NCBI GenBank assembly: GCA_023437365.1
Contig: JAEZGK010000006.1
Location: 1-5,497 of the forward strand
DNA from: Bacillota bacterium
GTDB lineage: Bacteria > Bacillota > Clostridia > Lachnospirales > Lachnospiraceae
Direction of reading: 5' to 3'
DNA: 5,497 bases
Shown: piece after piece, positions 1 to 4,970 of the stretch
Numbering within the stretch: position 1 is the first letter of the stretch
Layout of the letters: each line of letters starts with the position of its first letter
Notes under the pieces: model-generated
The model's database searches: none
What the model saw: only the letters and a program-made list of their open reading frames with translations
What the model was told of the DNA's origin: nothing
Program-made: the position numbers and the translations under genes

Positions 1-39
1 AAGCTCATCAACAAGCTTCTTGAGGAGACGATGAAGTAA
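1..39 (+). CDS. C-terminal end of an upstream gene (partial)
   Basis: Reading from base 1, thirteen codons end in TAA and give ...KLINKLLEETMK. The gene starts outside the window, so the product cannot be named. The call rests on the open frame running from the window edge to a stop that is followed 26 bases later by a strong intrinsic terminator, which is the usual end of a transcription unit. The tail is short, charged and looks helical. No function is proposed. Confidence 0.6.
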   Translation, partial: KLINKLLEETMK

Positions 40-65
40 GGAAGCCTCACAATATAACGAATGCG

Positions 66-91
66 ACGCACTGCTTAGCAGTGCGTTTTTT
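66..91 (+). terminator. Rho-independent terminator of the upstream gene
   Basis: ACGCACTGC and GCAGTGCGT form a perfect 9-bp stem around a TTA loop, followed directly by a run of six T. This is a textbook intrinsic terminator on the plus strand. It separates the upstream gene from the SpoIID/cohesin operon. Confidence 0.93.
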
Positions 92-124
92 GTATGCAAA
101 GCCCGGTACGATGAAGACCAAACG

Positions 125-146
125 GAACTTCCCCCATGGGGGAAGT
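125..146. repeat. Palindrome, left flank of dispersed repeat copy 1
   Basis: Bases 127-146 are the perfect 20-bp palindrome ACTTCCCCCATGGGGGAAGT, preceded by GA. The same 22 bases (125-146) recur in direct orientation at 279-300, on the other side of the dispersed repeat. No T-run follows, so it is not a simple terminator. It could be a target site duplicated when the repeat inserted, or a terminal hairpin of the element itself. Confidence 0.85.
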
Positions 147-148
147 CG

Positions 149-281
149 AGGCTGTCGATAAACCCTGTTCTGTCATTCCGAGCTTGTCGAGGAATCCCAT
201 GAAAAGTGCTTTGCAGAAGGGGATTCCTCAATCGCTAACGCTCAATCGGAATGACATAAGTGACTTTTTTGACACTCTGAA
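149..281 (+). repeat. Dispersed palindromic repeat (MITE-like), copy 1
   Basis: About 133 bases match the reverse complement of 4822-4969 with roughly six mismatches and one 15-base gap (hand alignment). The core is an imperfect long palindrome. TGTCATTCCGA (171-181) pairs with TCGGAATGACA (246-256), and GAGGAATCCC (189-198) pairs with GGGATTCCTC (220-229). The motif CATTCCGAG...GAGGAATC resembles a repeat I recall as widespread in intergenic DNA of many bacteria, particularly clostridia. It encodes no protein, so it would be a non-autonomous element if mobile. The outer ends shared by both copies are AGGCTGTCGATAAACC on the left and GACACTCTGAA on the right, and these are not inverted repeats of each other. 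Confidence 0.9.
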
Positions 282-302
282 CTTCCCCCATGGGGGAAGT
301 TC
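279..302. repeat. Palindrome, right flank of dispersed repeat copy 1
   Basis: This is a perfect 24-bp palindrome, GAACTTCCCCCA followed by its reverse complement TGGGGGAAGTTC. Its first 22 bases equal 125-146. It abuts the conserved right end (...GACACTCT) of repeat copy 1. The GAA at its start is also present next to copy 2, so those three bases may belong to the element and not to the flank. Confidence 0.85.
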
Positions 303-326
303 TTTGACCGATTTAACGCAACTATC

Positions 327-388
327 CACTTTGCCAAACTCCTTGCAACCAACTATCTTTCGCACGGTTGCATTTAACTTGGCAAGTG
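327..388. other. Imperfect long stem-loop in the 5' intergenic region
   Basis: CACTTTGCCAA (327-337) pairs with TTGGCAAGTG (379-388) with one bulged T. Further in, TGCAACC (344-350) pairs perfectly with GGTTGCA (366-372), leaving a 15-base loop. The structure lies between the palindrome-flanked repeat and the promoter at 428-456. AACTATC occurs twice, at 320-326 and 351-357. It could be the remnant of another palindromic repeat, a small RNA, or an upstream binding site. No promoter or T-run belonging to it is evident, so it is not called an RNA gene. Confidence 0.4.
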
Positions 389-427
389 ACGTATGAATCG
401 TTTTTAACAATAAACCTGTGAAAACCG

Positions 428-456
428 TTGATAGACCAAAGATTACATAGTATAAT
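428..456 (+). promoter_or_regulatory. Sigma-A-type promoter of the SpoIID-dockerin/cohesin operon
   Basis: The -35 box TTGATA (428-433) matches the consensus at five of six positions. It is separated by exactly 17 bases from a perfect -10 box TATAAT (451-456). Transcription should start near 463, giving a leader of about 58 bases. The match points to the housekeeping sigma factor and not to a sporulation sigma factor, which fits a vegetative wall function. Confidence 0.85.
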
Positions 457-459
457 ATA

Positions 460-496
460 GCAAACGAGTTAGATATATTTAAGTCATTTCGTTTGC
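460..496 (+). promoter_or_regulatory. Inverted repeat spanning the predicted transcription start
   Basis: GCAAACGA (460-467) and TCGTTTGC (489-496) are perfect 8-bp inverted arms separated by 21 bases. The left arm begins four bases after the -10 box and covers the predicted +1. The right arm ends just before the purine-rich AGGTGGTGGAG (497-507). It could be a repressor operator, or an mRNA hairpin just upstream of the ribosome binding region. Arms of this length with a 21-base spacer suit either reading. Confidence 0.45.
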
Positions 497-520
497 AGGT
501 GGTGGAGATAGGAATATGCT

Positions 521-2281
521 GTGAAGAAATGTACAAGACGTTCGGCGTTTATATTCGTTTTTATTCTGGTTCTTTCTGCAGCGTTTGGCGCGACGCCCGC
601 TTATGCCGCTGCATTCCATACCGATATCCGTGTGCTCCTTTCCATTGACGGTGCCAAGCCCGTCGATTTCACGATCATCGGAGACTATTCTTTAAAAGAA
701 GACCCGTCGTTTGAATTCGATTCTGATAAAATGACAGTATCCGTCGTGGGCAACAGACCGGTACTGACATCGGGAGACGCTACATTTACTGCGTCTTCTA
801 TTACTTTCACGAGCAAAGATGACAACGGTACCTCTTCTTATATGAGAATGACCAATTCCAACTACGGTGTTTGTACATATTTAGGCGACATATCGTTTGA
901 CGTTGAGAAGGGCGCTATCCGAGTGATAAACACGCTGCCGATAGAAAGCTATCTGTACGGCGTTGTCCCGCACGAGATGAGCAACAGATTTCCGCTGGAA
1001 TCGCTCAAAGCGCAGGCCGTCTGCGCGCGCGGGTATGCCGTAGCGAACTGCTCGGAATTCCGTTTGCGTGCCTATGACATATTGGATACATCCGCCGACC
1101 AGGTGTATCACGGCTACGCAAGTAAATACAACAGGGCGATATCCGCTGTGAACGAGACGGCGGGGCAGGTGCTCTCCTACGACGGCAATATCATACAAGC
1201 GTACTATTCGGCCTCCAACGGCGGGCAGACCGAGCTTACAGGTAACGTATGGACGAGCAACCTGCCGTATTTTGTACAAAAGGACGATATATACGACCTC
1301 AACAACCCGTCCAGCCTCGAGGAGAAATTGTTCATACCTTCCGAGTTCAACGACGAGACGCTGCCGCTTATGGACACGTTTTTACTTAATATGCTGCTTC
1401 GGGCCGCAAATGAAGCCGCGGGCGAGGACGTAAAGCTTGTCTCCACGGTACGTGTCAAAGCGCATGACGCGAGCTATGACCCTCCCAGCCGTTGTTACAC
1501 GAAGGCGGATGTAGTCCTCATGGTGTCTAGCGATAATGGCAGCAAACTGGGCCAGCTTAAGGTCACTATCTCATTCGACGATCTCATTTGTACGGACAAA
1601 TATCGGGCGGGCATTTTCAACTCCGGGAATACAACGTTGCGCATGCGCGGCGCTGAAGCCGGCGTGTTAAAAAAACGGAATAAGCAGTACGCCGGGTGGT
1701 TTCTGACGAATCGCCGGTATGGGCACGGCGTGGGTCTTTCTCAGCGCGGTGCGCAGCAGCGCGCGACGGACGGACAGCCCTATACGGACATACTCGCGTT
1801 CTATTATGAGGATACGCAGCTTTGTACCATCGGCACGTACGACACCGCGCCTGCGCTCAAAAGCAGCGTATATGAAATCTCCAAAACGGGCATAAGCGGC
1901 ATAAAGCCCGGCACTGCCCCCGACGAACTCCTTTCAAAGATTGAATCGGATGGCGGGATGCTCAACGTTATTTCGCCGGATGGCGCTGCAAAGGTGGACG
2001 GAAGTATGTCTACCGGAGATTTTGTAAGGACGGTGTATGGCGACGGTACATCGTATTTTGATCATCCTATCGTGCTGTACGGAGATATCGACGGCAACGG
2101 GAGCATTTCGCAGAGCGATCTTGATGCACTGCGGTTGCATGTGCTAAACGTAACAAAACTGGCGGGTCCATACCTTGCGGCTGCGGACTTAAACCACGAC
2201 GTTACGGTGGACAGCCTTGACATTTTGCTGCTTATGAAGAATTTGAACGGCGCATATTCTATAGAACAAAAAGGGGAGTGA
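521..2281 (+). CDS. Secreted SpoIID/LytB-domain peptidoglycan protein with C-terminal type I dockerin
   Basis: This 586-residue exported protein belongs to the SpoIID/LytB family, whose members cleave glycan strands or stimulate wall amidases. The signal peptide is residues 1-30 (basic KKCTRR, hydrophobic core, cut likely near AYA-A). A beta-rich N-terminal part precedes the SpoIID core at about 135-435. The core includes YLYGVVPHEM, with E152 in the place of the family's proposed catalytic Glu, then SLKAQAVCARGYA (161-173), DTSADQVYHGY and GHGVGLSQRGA (401-411). It lacks the Cys pair of zinc-binding sporulation SpoIID, so it resembles vegetative LytB-type members. Residues 449-519 form a small linker module. 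A dockerin follows, with two 12-residue calcium loops: D522-D533 (DIDGNGSISQSD) and D556-D567 (DLNHDVTVDSLD). The GTG start is chosen for its signal peptide and for AGGA (510-513) seven bases upstream; the ATG at 516 stops after two codons. The next gene, 6 bases downstream, encodes a possible cohesin partner. Confidence 0.93.
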   Translation: MKKCTRRSAFIFVFILVLSAAFGATPAYAAAFHTDIRVLLSIDGAKPVDFTIIGDYSLKEDPSFEFDSDKMTVSVVGNRPVLTSGDATFTASSITFTSKDDNGTSSYMRMTNSNYGVCTYLGDISFDVEKGAIRVINTLPIESYLYGVVPHEMSNRFPLESLKAQAVCARGYAVANCSEFRLRAYDILDTSADQVYHGYASKYNRAISAVNETAGQVLSYDGNIIQAYYSASNGGQTELTGNVWTSNLPYFVQKDDIYDLNNPSSLEEKLFIPSEFNDETLPLMDTFLLNMLLRAANEAAGEDVKLVSTVRVKAHDASYDPPSRCYTKADVVLMVSSDNGSKLGQLKVTISFDDLICTDKYRAGIFNSGNTTLRMRGAEAGVLKKRNKQYAGWFLTNRRYGHGVGLSQRGAQQRATDGQPYTDILAFYYEDTQLCTIGTYDTAPALKSSVYEISKTGISGIKPGTAPDELLSKIESDGGMLNVISPDGAAKVDGSMSTGDFVRTVYGDGTSYFDHPIVLYGDIDGNGSISQSDLDALRLHVLNVTKLAGPYLAAADLNHDVTVDSLDILLLMKNLNGAYSIEQKGE

Positions 2282-2287
2282 AGCTGA

Positions 2288-3679
2288 GTGAACAGAAAAA
2301 ATGTATTCGCATTTATCCTAGCGTTTTTGATGGTGACGGCCGCACCGGCCGTCGCTTTTGCGACGGATGTTTCCGTCACGGCGGATTCGACCGAGGTCAA
2401 AGCGGGGGATACCGTGACGGTGACAGTTATCGTTACTGCTGACGACCTGGGAGTCGTAAGCGGCAGCTTTACATATGACCCTGCGTTGCTGGCGTATGAC
2501 AGCAGCGACGGCGGCGCTTCAGACGGGTATATAAACATTGTCTCGGCGCAAAATGGCGGGTCTTCCTCGCTTTCGGCGGTCATTAAGTTTACGGCGAAAG
2601 CCAAGGGAACAGCGATAGTGAACGTGTCGATAGACAGCATATTAAGCTACGACGAGCAGCTGCTGGATAAGGGAGCGGGAGAGGTCAGCATCACAATAGC
2701 AGCCGCTGATGCCCCGCCGCAGATAAGCGGGGAAGAGAGTGAATCCCCGGTCGATCTGTCACAGACGGGTGTCGCGGCGCAAGACGTGACGGGCGCTAAG
2801 GCACAGATGTATGTATGGCGCGATCTCAGCAGCCTGACGCTTCCCTCGGGATTCGCTGACAAGCAAGTGACGTACGCAGGCGAACAGGTGGGCGCCGCCG
2901 CCATACCTGACAGTGACGATATGATACTGCTGTATCTTTCCGAAAAGGCGGGTGAGAACGCGGGGTACTATATATACAACGAGCAAAGCAGCACGCTTAA
3001 TCCGTATATCACGATCACGTCCAAAGCGGCGAGCTTTTCCATCATCTGGCCGGATGAGACTGTGACAGCGCCCGAGGGGTTTGAAGAGACGACGCTTGAA
3101 TGGGATGATCAATCACTGCCCGCCTGGAAAGCGCAGGAGTCCGGTGATATCGTCTATCTCGTATACGCCCGCAATTCAAAGGGAGAGAAGGGCTTTTATC
3201 TTTTCAACGCGGAGGACGAATCCGTGCAGCGCTACGCGGCGGTCCCCAACCAAGCAGCGGCGCCGCCAAAGGCGTCGGCCACGGCGCCAGCGGAAAAGAC
3301 CGCTGTAGACCAAACCGGGCAAATGAACAACCCTTCAGGTATCACAATAGACCAGACTCTGTTCATAGGGCTTTGCATAGCCGTTTCCTTGATAATCGCG
3401 GCTGCAGCAGTGTTTGCGGCGCTTTACATGAGGCAAGCACGCAGCAACCGCAGGCGCGTGACGCGCATGAAGGAGAGACTGGAATCAAAAGAGAAACAGG
3501 TGCCGGAATCTCCCTCAGTACAAGCGAAAAAGCGGAAGGTCCCTGCGGGGATTCAGGCGTCAACGTCGCCTAACACAAAAGGCAAACAGAGGCCGGCGGT
3601 ATCTGAGGTAAAAGAAAAACGCACCTTGCTTGTGAAAGACGCGGATCTGAGTGAATACACGAATAGCAAGGATACTTGA
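2288..3679 (+). CDS. Membrane-anchored cohesin-domain protein with duplicated module
   Basis: This 463-residue protein has a signal peptide (1-25, ending AFA). A compact cohesin-like beta domain follows at about 27-138 (STEVKAGDTVTVTV, GSFTYDPALLAYD, KGTAIVNVSID), somewhat shorter than cellulosomal cohesins. Residues 183-243 and 259-319 are an ungapped tandem duplication sharing GF, D-[IM]-[IV]-x-L, G-[YF]-Y-[IL]-[YF]-N and a terminal Tyr. An Ala/Pro/Thr-rich linker leads to one transmembrane helix (about 357-380) and an 82-residue basic tail with about 22 Lys/Arg against 10 Asp/Glu. The expected topology is cohesin outside and tail in the cytoplasm. The GTG start lies 6 bases after the previous stop, with AGGGGAG (2272-2278) as ribosome binding site inside the preceding gene, so translation is probably coupled. 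The likely role is to hold the dockerin-bearing SpoIID protein at the cell surface. Cohesin-like folds also occur outside docking systems, so binding is inferred. Confidence 0.85.
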   Translation: MNRKNVFAFILAFLMVTAAPAVAFATDVSVTADSTEVKAGDTVTVTVIVTADDLGVVSGSFTYDPALLAYDSSDGGASDGYINIVSAQNGGSSSLSAVIKFTAKAKGTAIVNVSIDSILSYDEQLLDKGAGEVSITIAAADAPPQISGEESESPVDLSQTGVAAQDVTGAKAQMYVWRDLSSLTLPSGFADKQVTYAGEQVGAAAIPDSDDMILLYLSEKAGENAGYYIYNEQSSTLNPYITITSKAASFSIIWPDETVTAPEGFEETTLEWDDQSLPAWKAQESGDIVYLVYARNSKGEKGFYLFNAEDESVQRYAAVPNQAAAPPKASATAPAEKTAVDQTGQMNNPSGITIDQTLFIGLCIAVSLIIAAAAVFAALYMRQARSNRRRVTRMKERLESKEKQVPESPSVQAKKRKVPAGIQASTSPNTKGKQRPAVSEVKEKRTLLVKDADLSEYTNSKDT

Positions 3680-3692
3680 GGTAAGATCGATT

Positions 3693-3720
3693 TTGAGCCA
3701 CTTTCAGTTATCTATATAAT
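3693..3720 (+). promoter_or_regulatory. Possible sigma-A promoter before the YdeI-like gene
   Basis: TTGAGC (3693-3698) lies 16 bases upstream of a perfect TATAAT (3715-3720). The predicted start near 3727 would leave only about 9 leader bases before the ATG at 3736 and would exclude the GAGAGG at 3721-3726 that otherwise looks like the ribosome binding site. Either translation from this promoter is nearly leaderless, or the gene is mainly read through from the operon upstream, since no terminator hairpin is seen in 3680-3735. Confidence 0.5.
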
Positions 3721-3735
3721 GAGAGGCTAAAAGAA

Positions 3736-4296
3736 ATGTCAGAACGGATGCAATTTGAATCAAGGGATGTTTTCAGACAATGGCTGCAAGCCAATTGCCT
3801 GACAAGCAAAGGCGTTTGGCTTATATTCGGCAAAACGGGAGGGCCAAAGACCATAAAAGCCAATGAAGCCCTTGAAGAAGCGCTGTGTTTTGGCTGGATT
3901 GATGGTCAAATGCAAAGTATAGATGAAAAATCATATATCAAATATTTTTCTATGCGAAGCAAAAAGAGCAAATGGTCTGAGAAGAATAAGAGCATTGCAA
4001 ATGACCTTATCAATCAAGGCCTTATGACGCAATACGGTTACGCCAAAATAGAAGACGCCAAAAGAAACGGCATGTGGGACGCACAGCCTCCTGCAAAAAT
4101 ATCTGACGCCGAAATCGGCATACTCATTGACAAGCTTAAGGACAATGAACTTGCCTTTTCAAACTTTATGGCCATGCCGCCATCGGTCAAAAAAAGCTAT
4201 GCAGGGTTATATCTTGACGCAAAATCGGAAGAAACAAAGCGAAAACGTCTTGAAAAGATTATATTACGCTTAAGCCAGAACCTGAAACCCATGTAA
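3736..4296 (+). CDS. YdeI/OmpD-associated family protein
   Basis: This 186-residue soluble protein has no signal peptide or membrane segment. It fits the YdeI/OmpD-associated (bacteriocin-protection) family in length and motifs. EALCFGWIDG is at 48-57. SMRSKKSKWSEKN, at about 72-84, corresponds to the family's R-x-x-K-S-x-W-S signature. GLMTQYGYAKIEDAKRNGMWD follows at about 95-115. The C-terminal helical part is FMAMPPSVKKSY...AKSEETKRKRLEKI (about 144-175). The family is named for an association with resistance to some antimicrobial peptides, but its biochemical role is not settled, so no reaction is assigned. The start is the ATG with GAGAGG nine bases upstream. The gene is visibly richer in A+T than the operon before it, which suggests a different history. 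No functional link to its neighbours is apparent. Confidence 0.88.
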   Translation: MSERMQFESRDVFRQWLQANCLTSKGVWLIFGKTGGPKTIKANEALEEALCFGWIDGQMQSIDEKSYIKYFSMRSKKSKWSEKNKSIANDLINQGLMTQYGYAKIEDAKRNGMWDAQPPAKISDAEIGILIDKLKDNELAFSNFMAMPPSVKKSYAGLYLDAKSEETKRKRLEKIILRLSQNLKPM

Positions 4297-4311
4297 ACAA
4301 CAATACAAGTA

Positions 4312-4386
4312 TATTGCGCAATAGATATAACTGTTTGGAACCTATATTTATCCATATAACTGCGCATTAACAGCAAAAATGCGCAG
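4312..4386 (+). promoter_or_regulatory. Cluster of TGCGCA palindromes upstream of the VOC gene
   Basis: TATTGCGCAATA (4312-4323) is a perfect 12-bp palindrome. CTGCGCATT (4360-4368) and AATGCGCAG (4378-4386) form a 9-bp hairpin with a 9-base loop. All three arms contain TGCGCA. No T-run follows the hairpin, so it is a poor terminator for the preceding gene. It could be an operator array for the VOC gene, or a hairpin close to its ribosome binding site (AGAGGTG, 4401-4407). No convincing -35/-10 pair was found in 4297-4413; TATAAC occurs at 4326-4331 and 4355-4360 without a well-spaced -35. Confidence 0.4.
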
Positions 4387-4413
4387 ACGAACTATATTCG
4401 AGAGGTGCCGGAG

Positions 4414-4806
4414 ATGAAGCTGGGTGCAACGTTATACATTAAGAATACAATCGAAGCAGTGGAATTCTACAAGGAAGCTTTTGGGTTGACCTTAGGATAT
4501 AATGAGAAATATCCTGACGGCACTTTCCTGCATGCAGAATTGCATAGAGACGGACATGAAGTCTTTGCTGTAAGCGAATCACAAAATGATAGCTTTGTTA
4601 ATGTTATGCTGGCATCATCTTTAAAAGAGTCGCGTCCAACGATGAGTTATGGTATTAATTTTGATAACGAAGATGAAGTAAAAAAAGCATATTCTATGTT
4701 AGCAGAAGGCGGAAACGTGCTTTTGCCCCTAGGTTCACTTCCTTGGAGTGCTTGTTGCGCTGAAGTAGTAGATAAGTATGGCGTATATTGGTATATAACT
4801 GTGTAA
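4414..4806 (+). CDS. VOC (vicinal oxygen chelate) family protein, glyoxalase/PhnB-like
   Basis: This 130-residue cytoplasmic protein is typical in size for one VOC module pair. It begins MKLGATLYIKNTIEAVEFYKEAFG, the usual first beta strand followed by the helix A-V-x-F-Y-x-x-x-F-G. Next come a metal-site-like FLHAEL (H40) and FAVSES. The second half ends in the characteristic D-K-Y-G-V-Y-W-Y-I-T-V (120-130). The superfamily includes glyoxalases, bleomycin-binding proteins and dioxygenases; PhnB-like members are mostly uncharacterised, so the substrate is unknown. ATG 4414 is preferred to the in-frame GTG at 4405 because AGAGGTG (4401-4407) is then a well-spaced ribosome binding site and the homologous-looking start is MKLGATLY. 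The gene is A+T-rich like the YdeI-type gene before it. Dispersed repeat copy 2 follows immediately after the stop codon. Confidence 0.88.
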   Translation: MKLGATLYIKNTIEAVEFYKEAFGLTLGYNEKYPDGTFLHAELHRDGHEVFAVSESQNDSFVNVMLASSLKESRPTMSYGINFDNEDEVKKAYSMLAEGGNVLLPLGSLPWSACCAEVVDKYGVYWYITV

Positions 4807-4807
4807 A

Positions 4808-4823
4808 AAGCATTCAAGTGCTT
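4808..4823. repeat. Imperfect palindrome, left flank of dispersed repeat copy 2
   Basis: AAGCATTCAAGTGCTT can fold as AAGCAT/GTGCTT, with one G-U pair and a TCAA loop. It begins two bases after the VOC stop codon and abuts the conserved repeat end. It matches 4971-4986 at 13 of 16 positions in direct orientation. It may once have been part of the VOC gene's terminator hairpin. Confidence 0.6.
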
Positions 4824-4969
4824 CAGAGTGTCAAAAAAGTCACTTATGTCATTCCGATTGAGCATCAGCGATTGAGGAATCCCCTTCTATAAAGCGCTTT
4901 TCATGGGATTCCAGTCCACTACCGTAGTCGACAAGCTCGGAATGACAAAACAGGGTTTATCGACAGCCT
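4822..4969 (-). repeat. Dispersed palindromic repeat (MITE-like), copy 2, inverted
   Basis: The reverse complement of this segment matches 149-281 with roughly six mismatches. TGTCATTCCGA (4847-4857) and TCGGAATGACA (4937-4947) are the paired arms. Compared with copy 1 there is a 15-base insertion at about 4913-4927. With adjoining bases the insertion makes a near-perfect hairpin, GTC-C-ACTAC-C-GTAGT-C-GAC (4914-4932), so the extra DNA lengthens the foldable stem. The orientation is opposite to copy 1. Confidence 0.9.
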
Positions 4970-4970
4970 G

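Noticed and set aside
125..302. CRISPR array
   Set aside because: There are only two copies of the 22-bp repeat, 132 bases apart, and the intervening DNA is a dispersed repeat found elsewhere in the window. There is no regular spacer pattern and no cas gene.
136..396. Plus-strand open frame of 86 codons
   Set aside because: It runs through the palindrome and dispersed repeat copy 1. Its peptide segment NRNDISDFFDTL also appears in the minus-strand frame across repeat copy 2, so the frame is just translated repeat DNA. It has no ribosome binding site.
228..536. Minus-strand open frame of 102 codons with a hydrophobic segment
   Set aside because: It starts inside the SpoIID gene, crosses the promoter and ends in repeat DNA (the ELPPWGKF part is the palindrome). 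The strong plus-strand promoter and 5' structures explain this region better.
881..1458. Minus-strand open frames within the SpoIID gene (881-1279 and 1204-1458)
   Set aside because: They are antisense shadows of a clearly coding gene with recognisable domain motifs on the plus strand.
521..2281. Sporulation SpoIID proper
   Set aside because: The zinc-site cysteines and histidines of sporulation SpoIID are not seen, a dockerin is present, the promoter looks like sigma-A, and no sporulation genes are adjacent. A LytB-type vegetative role is more likely.
2062..3573. Several overlapping frames on both strands within the cohesin gene
   Set aside because: They are shadows of the G+C-rich coding frame. 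The longest, 2062-2640 minus, has no ribosome binding site and no recognisable motif, and it also spans the junction of the two operon genes.
521..3679. Cellulosome component locus
   Set aside because: Only one cohesin and one dockerin are seen, with no glycoside hydrolase, carbohydrate-binding module or multi-cohesin scaffoldin. The enzyme domain acts on peptidoglycan.
4405..4413. Upstream GTG start for the VOC gene
   Set aside because: The GTG lies inside the AGAGGTG ribosome binding site for ATG 4414, and the family-like N-terminus is MKLGATLY.
4647..4865. Minus-strand open frame of 72 codons
   Set aside because: It begins in repeat copy 2 and continues antisense to the VOC gene. It has no independent coding evidence.
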